This document shows positions 16,102-27,339 of a DNA stretch of 64,000 nt, piece by piece. A model generated the notes under the pieces. The model did no database searches. It was not told the DNA's origin and saw only the letters and a list, made by a program, of their open reading frames with translations. How positions within the stretch are numbered: position 1 is the stretch's first letter; every line of letters begins with the position of its first letter. The position numbers were made by a program, and so were the translations under genes. The stretch is from contig OZ034802.1 of the NCBI GenBank assembly GCA_964028335.1, positions 72,452,967 to 72,516,966 of the forward strand. The letters run 5' to 3'. This stretch comes from Altica lythri. Taxonomy: Eukaryota; Arthropoda; Insecta; Coleoptera; Chrysomelidae.

Positions 16102-17512
16102 ATCTCGGTCAAACAATTTTCGGTTTAAATGGTATATAATATTGTATATTGTATATTTTTTTCGCTTTATAATTCTCTTATTCCAGAAGTTACAGGAGGA
16201 CACACATTTTACCACTTTGGAAGTATCTTTTGCGCAAAATATTCAGTATTAGAAATCTAAATGTTATTTTTGAAGATTTACTCATAGATACTTTAAACAC
16301 ATAGGTTTGATGAAAAAAAAATTTTGAGTATCAGTTTTAACCCCAAAATTTATATTTTTTTGTATTGTTGTGTAAAATCCTAAGGTGGTTTACAGAATAC
16401 ATCTACTTACCAAGTTTTAACATTATAGTTCTTAAAGTTTCGAAAAAAAAGTGGCTGTGACATACTGACAGACAGACAGACAGACATGATGAATCTATAA
16501 GGTTTCCGTTTTTTTGCCATTTGACTACAGAATCCCAAATACGATGTAAACAAATCAAGGAGAAACCTTTTTATCTTTCACATAACTGAATTTATGACAG
16601 ATTTAGTATTTATAGTTCTCTTATATAATAAGTTAAATAAATAGGCGATCTTGGAAATAAAATTTTATAAGAGCGTTTAAATCAACTACTACAATAAAAG
16701 CTGTTAGGAAATTATTGATCAGTCTTGGTAGAAAAAGAAAAGATTTTCGAGCTAATATCAATTTACAAAAAAAAATATTTTAAACCTAATAATTAGTAAA
16801 AACATTCTACCGATAATAACTAGGGGCAAATAAATTTCCTTATATGTATAATTTACAATAAATATATTCTGTTTCAAATACACTTAAGACTTGTTTGTAA
16901 ACAAATATAGCATGACTAAGAAGATTCAACAAAGGTCTATGCCTTATAAAAGCATAATAGAAGCTCTGTAATTAATTTCTCACCAAAAAACTTACGGTAA
17001 CCGTGGAAATATTCTTGCAGAGAGCATTTAGCCTCAAGCGCGCCTCCTCTCTTATAGTCTACGAAGCGAGCTAAAGGTAATTTTTTTTCCAATCACCCAT
17101 CATTCTATCGAGAACTAAAGACGGAAAACCGCTTTCTCTATGTTTTTGATGTGCCTTCGCCGATTCGGAAACAATAGAGCGTTATTAAGCATCAAAGATG
17201 GCGATTCGACCGACTTTGATCTCAAATAATACGCGAACAGTTTTTTGTTCTTGTTCCCGTTACCTCTGGTGTTATCGATTTCTGCGGGAAACTTCAAGGG
17301 ACTTCTGATCTTATCTGTCTTTACTACGATCTTGGGCCTTCTAAATGCAGGATTTGCTAAATTTTTACCTATCAATGGCAAGTAGGTATATTGTACTGAA
17401 ACCGGGAAATAAAAACTGAAGAAGAAAATTCTTTTATGTTTTTAGAACAAACATGAAAAAATTTATAATTATTTTAATATGTAGTAAGAGAAATTTTTAA
17501 CTGGTTGATGAT
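16102..17512. other. Non-coding, with a (GACA)n-bearing repeat end
   Basis: At 16466-16487 there are about five GACA units followed by ATGATGAATCTATAAGG and a TTTTTTGCCATTTG stretch, a layout seen at the ends of many insect retroelements. The rest is AT-rich and I recognise nothing. The 88-codon minus frame at 17115-17381 is not supported. Confidence 0.5.
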
Positions 17513-18086
17513 TGTCACATACGATAATAGGGTAGTTTAATTGTTTTAGATTTCATTGTATTATTTTGTATTGTAATTATCAAGGCCAAAGTTAGTACGT
17601 TAGATTTCAAGGCGACCTTATATAGTTTAATTCTTATTCTCACGTAGCGTAAGAATTGGCTATAAAAGAGCGTCGTTGAGGTCGCACTCGAGGAGTTCGG
17701 AGTCTGAGGTTCTCTGTAAGGGTCACCCTCTGGGGTGTCCCTAAAACAGACCCTTGGATCTGGCCGTTGTGACTCTTGACTTATTTTCGTGAGTAAGTGT
17801 GACATGCCACCATATAGTTTTATTTGGTAATATTAGTTAAGACTATTGTATTTAGTTCGTTATTCATATTTTGATCTTTTATTGTTATTGCTTGTTTCGT
17901 TGTTAATATATTTGTTGTTTGTTTCCTGTTGTTTATCTCATCTTTTCCTTGGTTAGTTTTCTGCCTTCAGCACGATACCTAACTAGGGGTTAGTTAACCA
18001 CGACCTGGGTGGGAAGTGAATCTAGTAAAGCTACCCCTCATCCCAAAACACTATGGCACATCCCCTCAAATCCCCCAGGCGTGACA
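17513..18086 (+). repeat. Possible solo LTR
   Basis: 574 bp that begins TGTCACATACG and ends GGCGTGACA, giving the TG...CA ends and short inverted termini of an LTR. A TATAAAA promoter-like box lies near 17660, with a GC-richer block downstream, as in many LTR leaders. The flanking four bases (TGAT and TTAT) do not match perfectly, and there is no internal retroelement sequence next to it. A solo LTR from recombination is the simplest reading. Confidence 0.4.
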
Positions 18087-18400
18087 TTATTACCAAGGAA
18101 GACATTGGATTTTAAAAATTTGAAAATTATATAAACAATAAATTGAACACACAGAGTGCCTTAATCACTGGGCCACAAATTCCTAGCAGGTACTTTTATA
18201 CATAGCACAGTTTCTACTTTTTACAGCACTCCCCAAAATGAGTTTTTGGAATATCCTTGTGTGTTCTTGACGTAGTGTCTTTAACCGACTTATTGTTGTT
18301 ACACCAGTGTCTTTTGAGTGTTTTTTTAACTTTGGAGCAACCAAAAGTCAAAGGAAGGTATGTCGGGACTGTAAAGGGGTTGGAAATTGGTACGATATTG

Positions 18401-18757
18401 GGTGTATTCCGAAATCTACACCAGTGTGCTGGCCAGTGGTAATGACGACATGGATCGACGCCATGCTGGTAATCCATTCCGAAATACTCTGGCCAGCGCA
18501 GTCACAATAGTTAATACCAGCGCTTGCTCTTTCATACTGTTCTGGAGATACAGTTAGTGTATAAGACTTGCGATTTCCTTCATCTATCAATACTAATTGT
18601 TGTTTGGTATCCAGAGATGCCATTATTGATGGATAGTATTACGTCACACTGTCACAATATTCTTACCAGCGCGGTCTACCAGTACAATATGGCGTCGAAA
18701 CCATGACGTCATAACTACTGGTCAGCACACTGGTGTAGATTTCGGAATACACCCCAT
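18401..18757. mobile_element. TIR element (MITE), about 357 bp
   Basis: Inverted ends of about 40 bp: GGGTGTATTCCGAAATCTAC on the left and its reverse complement on the right, each followed inward by ACCAGTGTGCTGGCCAGT-like sequence. The inverted similarity continues inward through TGACGTCAT/CATGACGTC-like blocks. No transposase; the frames on either strand are chance. Confidence 0.75.
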
Positions 18758-19260
18758 TATGTTTTGTTAAAAACTGCTACAAAAGAATAATTGGGAGAAA
18801 CGTTCAATATTAACACCTTTTTATTAGGTCAAGCTGTAACTAAATAACTATGTAAGAAATCTCAAAATTTGAAGTACACGCACTTTCAATTATCGTATTG
18901 ATATGAATTTGTAATTTGGATGATAATAAAAAAATTTGGCACTGTCGACCTGATCTGATTATGAAGGCGCAGTATAAGCAGATCAACAAATGCGAATCGT
19001 GTTTGGGCCTGTTATAATAGTCTTGAGAGTTAGTTTGACTACAGACTGCTTTCAAGGGCTAATGATGAAGTAGATAAACTGGAAATGGTTCTTCTACTCT
19101 CGTAGTTTTTTGTTGTGACATATGTTTTATAAACATACGTCACTATCCGCCTTATTACGGTCTTGTTGGTTCTTAGTTATGCACTACGAGATATATTTTT
19201 GCTTCATAATAACCCATTAAGAGCATATTAGCGGGTTTTCCTTAGACTGTCGACAAGCAC
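18758..19260. other. Nothing recognised
   Basis: AT-rich, no supported gene or repeat between the TIR element and the LINE fragment. Confidence 0.4.
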
Positions 19261-19268
19261 TACTGACC

Positions 19269-19975
19269 TTGAATAGACTACGTTTCACTTCAAGTTTAGT
19301 ACTAGAATGTCACCAATCTCTAACTGAGGCCAGCCAGAATAACGTGGTCACTCTCAGCTGGATCAAAGGACATGGGAACTCTAAAGGCAACCGCATTGCG
19401 ATCAATTTAGCAAGGAGGGCTGCGGGCTTAAAATATGTTAGCCCTCGCCCATCTACCAAGCTAACATTGTCCGTAGTCGTGGACCTTATCAAACAGCACT
19501 CTCACCAAAAATTTATACAGTGCTGGGATGAAACTACGAACCGCAGACTGGCCAGAGAGTTATTACCTCATCCTGGCAAGGAAACAGCAAAAAAATTTAA
19601 GGCATTGACATGACAAAATCTCCGAACAGCTGTGGGAATCCTGACAGGTCACTGCCAATTGCGACAACATCTCTTTAGGATGAAATTAACAGAATCGCCG
19701 CTATGCAGAGGCTGCGAACAAGAAGAGGAAACAGTAGAACACATTATGTATGACTACTCTGCTTTTTCTGAAATCAGAAGATCCGTGTTGGGCGAGTATT
19801 GGCTTACACCAGCCGATGTCAGGGAGATCCCCCTCGGGAGCCTCATCACCTATTTTAAATCAATAGGCCTGGTGACAGCCTGAGGTGAGGATATCCCTAC
19901 ATACGGGAGGATGCACAATGGGTCATATGTGGACTCAGTGCTGGCTGAGCACTAACTTGCCCCTCCCTGGTTTCC
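19269..19975 (+). pseudogene. LINE retrotransposon 3' part: RNase H and zinc-knuckle tail
   Basis: The first frame (19269-19613) ends with an RNase H-like segment, LSWIKGHGNSKGNRIAI then LARRAAG, the last motif of a LINE RNase H domain. A second frame (19632-19883) carries the C-terminal Cys/His segment CRGCEQEEETVEHIMYD used by I- and R1-type elements. A stop separates them. No reverse transcriptase is present, so it is truncated and dead. Confidence 0.75.
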
Positions 19976-20380
19976 ACATCCAGATCCAGCGGGTTTTCCT
20001 TTCTGTATTTCTTCTTCACAGTTAGGTTCTCTTGTGAAGACAGTTCCCAAGTACTCAAATCTTTTAACTTCTTCAAATTTATTTTGTGTTCCCCTTGCTG
20101 TTGTCATTCTTATGTATTGCCCATGTACAAATTGTTTATTTGTTTATTTCATATACTTCGTTTTTGCTTCATTTATGAATACTTAATCCTTTGGTCGCTG
20201 CGCTTCTATTTAAGCTTTATGACTGTTTACATCAGTTCTATTCTGCTTCTAGCCAAGATTGCCAAATCATCCGCAAATGCTAAGTACTGATGTTTTTTTT
20301 GTGGTGGATCAGACCTGTTCTATTTATATTTGGAAAAAAGAAGATATAAAAGAGTGGCTCCAGAGCAAGAATATTTCTTT
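19976..20380. other. Nothing recognised
   Basis: No gene supported. Probably the 3' region of the preceding LINE plus older sequence. Confidence 0.3.
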
Positions 20381-20830
20381 TGACGACACCATGCTGAAAA
20401 CGGAATTGCAAATTGCCACAAATTACAATTTATAAGATATGTAATTGACGAAATGGCGAATGAAAAAGATATAAACTGTATTACGTTTGCCACCTTATCA
20501 CTGTCAATTAAACCCTATAGAATTAATATGGGCACAGGTAAAAGGTGAGGTGGCAAGAAACCCAGTGCGACAATTTTTTAATTTCTCCTTAATGCCATTT
20601 TAATAATTTCTTGTTTGTATAATTTCTAAATTTCAAAAATTTCAAAAAATCCGTTTAGAGTTATCTCAAAAATAATAGTTTACTAACTATGACTATGTTT
20701 CAATAGAAATGTATACTACTTTTAGTTATTTTTCATGAACCACCCTTGCTTGCGCTTTAAAGGATTTGCATTTATAATGAATTCACTGTGCTGCCAACTG
20801 CAAACAAATGGACTTTTAGAAGATTTCATC
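20381..20830 (+). pseudogene. IS630-like (Tc1/mariner superfamily) transposase end with TIR, split by SINE tail
   Basis: Near 20490-20560 the plus strand reads LPPYHCQLNPIELIWAQVKG, the end of the DDE domain including the catalytic Glu of NPIE. It is then interrupted by a SINE-like tail (20560-20690). At 20690-20830 lies the reverse complement of 36715-36835, the left end of the related element at 36.7 kb, and it ends with CTGCCAACTGCAAACAAATG, the terminal repeat of that family. Upstream codons are full of stops. Confidence 0.7.
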
Positions 20831-21486
20831 CAACCACTTTAATCCTATAACCTCAAATATTGTGGTAATTATTATAGAAAATATAAACAGTTAATATTAT
20901 TTTTAAACAAAAATTTATTATTTGTAAAAATCTTAAAATAAAACCTAGAATACAATTTATAAATATATTATGTCTGTTTTACTAGAGTTAAACATTTTAT
21001 CACGAAATTGAAGTAACAAAAGAAACATAAAAGTTAAAAACGCTATATTCTCGCGATATCCTTTAAGCCCAGTGGCGTCAATATAATCAGTCAAATTAAA
21101 CTCTTAATGATAAAGCGTTGCCTTTAAATTTTACCCCAAAACTTTCGACTTCTTTGCTGATGTCGTGCCTAAAGCAACTTCCGGCTGTAACTTCCTGAGT
21201 TTTACAAAAAAAAGGGTAGTGGCAGGGTCGGTGTTTTGGTTATGTGAGGTCATTTAACCCTTTTTGTTCTCTAATGGGCAAATTATTTTAGATTGGTATA
21301 TGACAGGAATAATTTTATACAACAGGTTTAGAAAATAATATTTTTTTGAAAGCGTAACTTACTAATAAAGGTGTATGCAACTGGATCGATAAGGCATATA
21401 AACGAAAACGTCACGGCACGACCGTTACGACCGTCACAATACGTAACGCTATACTTACGTATTTTTGGTAAATCATACTTTAGATA
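20831..21486. other. Nothing recognised
   Basis: AT-rich DNA without a supported gene or repeat. Confidence 0.4.
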
Positions 21487-21655
21487 ATGATTGCACGTAA
21501 TTTTAACTGATTGCTAGTGATTTTAACTGATTTAAATTGAACACAAGTGATTGTAACCAATCTTAAGTCATTGCAAGCGATCACAAATAATTTTAAATGA
21601 TTTTAAGTAATTACACGTAATTGCAAGTTATCACAAATGATTGCAAGTAATGAGA
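21487..21655 (+). repeat. 10-bp minisatellite, about 16 units
   Basis: Decamers of the form ATTNNAAGTN follow one another without a gap (for example ATTGCACGTA, ATTTTAACTG, ATTGCTAGTG, ATTTTAAGTA, ATTGCAAGTA). The period is exactly ten, although most units have diverged at two to four positions. Confidence 0.8.
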
Positions 21656-21924
21656 TCCATATATATTTAATCTATTGTTGTGTTTGTATGTAAATATTTA
21701 TTCGATTAAAATTAACCTATTGATTTCGCATGCTCTAATCTAATGAATACTTTATAGGTATACCAAATTCGTGTTGACAGATACAAGTTGAAAATCAATA
21801 ATAAATATTTGAATAAATAATTACTAAATACAAGATTTTAGGGTTAAAATGTAGGTTAATATTTAGCTAATTATCACCGATTGAGAGATTTTGTACTGTT
21901 TCTTGTGTTGCAATTAATTACTAA

Positions 21925-23435
21925 TTAAATTCGTTTTTGCATATATATAGATCGATTTTCATTGGGTTGGCTGTTAGCCTGTATCACTGCGACGTTAACA
22001 GTTCTATTATGGACACCCATCATCTCTAAAATAGATGCCCTCCTAATGAAACTTAATCGTCTTGACAGTGGCTTTTCCACGTAGCTTGGAGCAGCTGGTT
22101 TCTCCTCTTCCAATACTAGATACCACGCCCTTACAAGGCCTTCGCATTGGCATAGGACATGAAATTCGGTTTCTTCCTCCTCTTGGCAGTATCAACTAAT
22201 GTCTTTCTCTGCTAAGTTCATCTGACTCATGTGTTTTCTGAGCTGTCATTCTGATATTGCGAAATGGTTTCGGGCCAATCATTGGAACATTAGCTTCTTC
22301 TCGGGCCAATATATTAGTCTTCTCAGTGCCCCGAAATCCTGAGTGTCCTGGTACTCATGCCAGTGTCATAGAATTCCGATTTGCAAGGGCCCCAACGCAG
22401 TGCATTACCAGCTCTGATCTTAAATGTTTCGATACTATCGCTTTGGATGCTGATTGGCTGTCCCAATATAAAACTATGGTTTAAGCCGTTATACCCTGAC
22501 TTACGATCTCCGTTGTACAGTGTTAAATGACCATTACTTTAGCCTGAAATGGGACTTGTACTCTGTGTCTTCTACTATATATACCCGACACTATGTCTTT
22601 GTCAGTCTTTGAGCCATCGGTATTCCGGATTGACTTCCCTTGAATTGGAGGGTCATTGTTCCATAAACCACTTTTCAGTAATTCTACTTGATAATTTCTA
22701 CCAATGTTATATCTGGGGACCATTATGTCCTGAGGCACCCTAAATATTTGATCCGCCAAACCCTATCCTATCACTCTGCTTGTTTTTTCATCTTAATAAC
22801 GTAATGGGAGCCAGGCCTTGTAGCAGCTTGTGTGAGCAGTTGCCGTAGCCTCGTCCTGAATATTGAGTTAAGCAAAACCTGTAATCTGTCCGTTGAGGTG
22901 GACCCCATGGTGCCAGTGACATTCAAGCATGCCTGCCACTTCACCACATCACCGAACCATAGATTAACATTAGCCTAATGATCTGTCTTTACAACCAGAG
23001 GTATATTTTGGAGTCCAAGCTCCAGTTCTTGCCATACAACTGTCTACACCTAACAAGGGCTATTGTAGCTTTGCATATAACCTTTTCGATGTGATGCTTC
23101 CATGATAGGCTTTGGTCAAACACCACACTCAGGTATTTGGCTTCTGTGGCCATTGGTTCCAGCATGATGTTCAGCGTTATTGGTTTTAAGCCTTGCAACG
23201 CTCTTTTATTTATGACTGGGACAACTGATGTATTTTTTGGATTGACTGTCAGACCTTTATCCTTGCCCCACGTAGACACCTTATTTATGGCGGTCTGCAT
23301 CTGTTCTAAGACTGTGCCCAGAAACCTCCTCTGAACGATTATGGCCAGATCATCTGCGAAACCTAGGCAGTGAAAGCCTTCGTTAAGGAGTTTCTGAAGA
23401 AGGCCACAGGGGTGACAGTACCACTTCCTGTGGAG
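21925..23435 (-). pseudogene. R1/I-like LINE fragment: RT end, RNase H, zinc tail
   Basis: Read on the minus strand from 23435. The RT motif C is GFADDLAIIV near 23365-23340, followed by the palm/thumb (ORF 23300-22989 with STWGKDKGLTVNPKNTS and LSWKHHIEK). Next comes an RNase H start with a TDGSKTD motif (near 22600), and finally a Cys-rich tail near 22130-22200 (CQEEEETEFHVLCQCEG). Stops and frame changes separate these parts. It is truncated upstream of motif C. Confidence 0.8.
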
Positions 23436-23489
23436 TTTTTGTATAGTTCAAAATGTATTTAAAAACTGACAATGTAGAAAAGAAAAACA

Positions 23490-23760
23490 TAGGTCTAAAG
23501 AAAAAAAATGGCATTAACAAGAAATCAAAAAAATGTCATATTTAGCAGGACTCGACCTGCAAGTCTTAGCTATAGCCGGTAACTCCACTTCAGCCACAGA
23601 TACATTAGTACTTTCATCGCCCTAATTTAATTACTGTCACTTATTTAATTCAGTCCTAAGCACATGTATGCATAACGTTAATGTGAGCAAAAGAATTCGT
23701 CAAATCGACAATTGAAACATCAAACTCTAAACCAACTTTCACAATTTGAAAAGATTAACT
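23490..23760 (-). repeat. SINE-like tRNA-related repeat, minus strand
   Basis: On the minus strand it has the family left part (GATTTGACGAATTC-like, then a CATTAACGTTATGCATACAT block), a tRNA-like block with a B-box-like AGGTCGAGTCC, and the GACATTTTTTTGATTTCTTG tail. Confidence 0.65.
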
Positions 23761-24074
23761 TTCACAATTTGAAAAGTATAAGAAACATCTCAAAATAAGA
23801 TTCTAAATTGTCATTAAGTTGATTTCCAATCTATGCACGTTAAATTATGTAAGTAATTGTAAGAGAAATAAAATCCCTCGATTATAGTATCTTAACAAAC
23901 TTTTTTAATTATTAAGGTTCAGAAAACTATCAGTTATTAAAGTTTTCATTGGCTTTCATAAAGGATACAATAACTCTTATAATCTGAGAGCTTAATGGTA
24001 CTTTTCGCTTGTTTGATAATCGTAATTGCATCATTGTAAAACTTTATTTTTAACATTGGTAACAGAAATCAAAC

Positions 24075-25689
24075 AAAAAAAGAGTGTACGTGTAACCTTT
24101 ACGCGCGATTGAAGTAAAACTTTTTGACGTACGTATCGGAAAATAAATATTTAATTACAATTTATTCATATTTATTGCCTATATAATTTACAAAAAAATG
24201 AGATGTTATATTTATATTATTCATTAGAAATAGGAATTTGAAAGTTATCATTATTTTTTTTATATATGAAATAATAGGTTTATGATAACTTAAATGTAAA
24301 ACATAGATTTTACTCTCTAAATACCATTAATGTATTTGAAACCGTTTGAAAATTTCATAAATAAATTTCGAAAATTTAAGCTCCTCTCATAGCTGAAATT
24401 ACACAGTTACTTCCATCAGAATCTTCCGTTAGAATCTAACGTTAGAGTTACCCCTAGTCGCGCCTAAAGAAGTTTTGCTTGAATAATAGGTAAACAATTT
24501 TAAAAATATACACACATTACGTTTAGAATGTGTGACTTTGTAGCTGTATCTACCTTATTGTAATACAACACAACACAAGAGCTTTCGATAGTTAGATAAC
24601 CATTTTATTTTGTAGCATTTTATAGCATATTCCATAAAATTTAAAATCCTAAATTAAGTTTATTTCCTTCACGTCTACGAAGGATCTGTTATTGCTGGTA
24701 AAAGATCAGCCATCTTGACTAGTGGTTTTATGGCCTTTATGGCTACCTAACCAAACCTAAAATAAGTATAAGAAAGTGTTAAAATATTTCGAATATTATT
24801 ATTTTATGAACAAAAACGTGCAACGTGCTTCTTTACTCAACGTAAAGATTCCGTATAAACAATTATTTACTATCATAATATGTATGTATGTATATAAACT
24901 TACTTAATCAAATCATAATGAATGTGGATGTCTCGTCATTTTTTCATTTTTGTTATTTTTCTTCAAATCTTTCTGGCGCTTATAATATGCCCTTTGACGT
25001 TCACAATTTCTTTTTCTTTTTAGCTTTTTAAGTCTATAAAACGAAAATAGCTAGGTATAAATAATAGGTATAAATAATTAGGTATAAATAGTGTAATTAC
25101 ACACCAAAAATAAAATGTTTGCATATAGATTATAGGTACTCACTATTTTCATTCAATATTTTTTCATCACTTTCTTCATTAATAAATCCACTTTGTTTAT
25201 TCATATTTAATACAAACACTTTATACACAAAAAACTACCAGCAATGTATTTTGGTTGACAAGATAACAAGCTGTCAATTCATACAATTACAGATTTAATT
25301 TTATTTAATATAGTAGGCAGAATCGCATGAGCGCCGCCAGGATTATTTTCAGGGAGGTGCATCTGCATCTACACACTATTATGATCTAATATATATAGAA
25401 TGTAGAATGATTTGGACAGCAACCGCGACGCCTTTAGTTTTTATTCAAACAATAATTTAATAAAAAAATTAAAAAAATATACAATTCTCTGGGTAATTCA
25501 GGTATTTTTTTCCATAGGAGGGGGGTGCAAGTGCACCCTCTTGCACCCTGCTGCCGGCGCCCATGCAGAATCGTGTCAGGTATTTTGTATTAGGTTTTGT
25601 TTCCGGTTTCTGTTATTAGAATGACGTCACGTCCGTTAGAATAAATTTTTTACTCCTAGTCTCGCTAAAGAAGTTTTACTTCAAAAAAA
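24075..25689 (+). repeat. Long dispersed repeat, copy A
   Basis: It starts GAGTGTACGTGTAACCTTTA and ends CTAAAGAAGTTTTACTTCAA. It matches 60342-61689 along nearly its full length (about 1.35 kb shared) and, in its first ~400 bp, the reverse complement of 38361-38795. Two right-end-like motifs (ACCCCTAGTCGCGC then AAAGAAGTTTT) occur, at about 24452 and again at the right end, so it looks like a short element joined to a longer one. It carries a 240-bp insertion at 25326-25565. No coding sequence recognised. Confidence 0.8.
25326..25565. mobile_element. hAT-like non-autonomous element, 240 bp, 8-bp TSD
   Basis: Nested in repeat copy A. The flanking octamer CAGAATCG is present at 25318-25325 and 25566-25573, and copy B of the host repeat (near 61566) has a similar octamer (CGGAATCG) once and no insertion. 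The inverted ends are CATGAGCGCCGCCAG and CATGGGCGCCGGCAG (right end reversed). An 8-bp duplication is the hallmark of hAT elements. Confidence 0.85.
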
Positions 25690-26160
25690 GACACAAAATC
25701 TAACTATATAAATCTATGAGATTCTTTCTTTTTGTCGACATCCATAAACTAGTCTGAATTGAAGTAGATATAAAAACATGAAAAATAGGAAAATAGAATG
25801 AAAGGAAAGTAACATCTATAACAACCGTTCTGATTTATAGCTCATTACCGTATACAAGCTGGATTTTCACGTTAGCCTAAAATTACGAAAATGTCATTTT
25901 CCAGTTCATCCGGACCATAACGGCGTGATCGACGTTACTAGATTTTTATCAAAAACGGAATAAAGAAAGAGAACAGGATTGGTTCTAGTATGTTTTAGTT
26001 ACTGCTCTTTACATTAACTGAAAGTACTTGCTATTGTAAAAATTTAATTAATTGTATCGACCCTTACTACTTGAAAGTTCATTTTTATTGGGAATAATGA
26101 AAATAATAAAAAACGTTAGTTTTTTATATAAAACTTTCACTTTAAATGTATTTTAAAAAA
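25690..26160. other. Nothing recognised
   Basis: No gene supported; probably the 3' flank of the PLE below begins near 26100. Confidence 0.35.
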
Positions 26161-26161
26161 T

Positions 26162-26191
26162 GACATATGTTTCGCATTTAAGCATCGTCAG
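26162..26191 (-). ncRNA. Hammerhead-like motif downstream of PLE
   Basis: Minus strand: CTGACGA, a two-pair stem II (GC/GC around TTAAAT), GAAAC, then ATATGTC, giving a minimal stem III inside the palindrome ACATATGT and a GUC cleavage triplet. Stem I can form only about three pairs (AAU/AUU). It is placed 280 bp downstream of the GIY-YIG fragment, as in the PLE at 4 kb. Confidence 0.45.
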
Positions 26192-26471
26192 ATTGACATA
26201 TAAAGTTATATTTTGTTTATAGCTAACTATCTGATGTTGAATAGGTAATATTAAGGCTAGATTAAGTATGGAAGTAATAAGATATAACAATATTAAAGCC
26301 TAGATGTTATTAGCCCTAAGGGATTATCCTGGATGTATCTCCCTCTAAGATCAGTATAACTGTGCAATGATATAGAAAAACCAGGAAAAACCTATATCTG
26401 CTGATCTTTACAATAACTTAATATATTTGTATTACAATTATATCTTATTTATGTATAAAATGAAGACTCAA

Positions 26472-26985
26472 TCAAAGTAAACAGTTTAATAGTGGAGAAT
26501 TTCTAAGATTTATTTGTTCATTAACAACTTTAAATTGTGGATCTGCTAGATGTCTTTTTATTTCAAGTTCTTCAAGAAAATCTAAATTTTGTTTTTTATT
26601 ACAAATGTGTAGAATTTGAAAGTCATTGTTGTGTAAGAGTGAGGTTGGATGTTCAAGTAGGTGTTTTGCATAATTTGACTTATCTGGTTGTTTTAATCTA
26701 TATGCTCTTAAGTGTTCATTAAATCTTATTTCAAATTTTCTTTGTGTTTGACCTATATATATCGCATTACATTTTGGACAATTAATTTTGTAAACACCAG
26801 ATTTTTTTATATTGGGTAATTTTGTTTTTACATTTAATAATTTTGTACCAACATTATTTAGTGTTTTAAATGACATTAATGTTGATGTTGCCGAAGATAT
26901 TATTTTTGAAATTGTATTTGACATACTTCCACAGTATGTAATATTTTTATAACTTTTAATTTCTTTAGTTTGTTAAGGAAATATT
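26472..26985 (-). pseudogene. Penelope-like element, GIY-YIG part
   Basis: A 150-codon frame (26472-26924), open a little upstream, with SGVYKINCPKCNAIYIGQTQ, then FEIRFNEHLRAYR, and a C-terminal HLLEHPTS segment: a well-preserved GIY-YIG endonuclease with its CPKC zinc-like pair and IYIG motif. The reverse transcriptase is missing on this strand. The next piece of the same family lies head-to-head on the opposite strand (26993-27178). Confidence 0.85.
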
Positions 26986-26992
26986 AGTTGTA

Positions 26993-27178
26993 GTGATATT
27001 TTTTGCTTATAATTCTATGATACATAGAGCATTTTCAATTCCAATGGACAAAATTAACTTTGATAAAGAAATTAATATAATAAAACAAATAGCTACATCT
27101 AATGGCTATCCAATTTATTTAATAAATAAATTAATTAATAAAAAAGAACAAAAAATATCACTATTTATCAATATTTAA
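26993..27178 (+). pseudogene. Penelope-like element, RT-to-GIY linker, inverted
   Basis: A plus-strand frame containing YNSMIHRAFSIPMDK, then INIIKQIATSNGY, the region that in PLEs follows the RT thumb and precedes the GIY-YIG domain. It runs in the opposite direction to 26472-26985, with the junction near 26985-26993. Confidence 0.65.
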
Positions 27179-27339
27179 CAATGTGCTTATTATTATTGTA
27201 CAAAAATGATAGTACCCAATAGTATAAACTGCTGATTATTACTTGAATAATTTAAATAGCTAACTGGTTTGTTTTTATTAAAATAACATTTTAACTTTCT
27301 ACTATAAAAAGTTCTTTTTATAAATTGTGATTATGTACC

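Noticed and set aside
17115..17805. Two minus-strand ORFs (88 and 96 codons) as host exons
   Set aside because: No splice context or domain; the second lies within the possible LTR.
18348..18623. 91-codon minus-strand ORF in the TIR element
   Set aside because: Lies wholly inside a short inverted-repeat element; no family motif.
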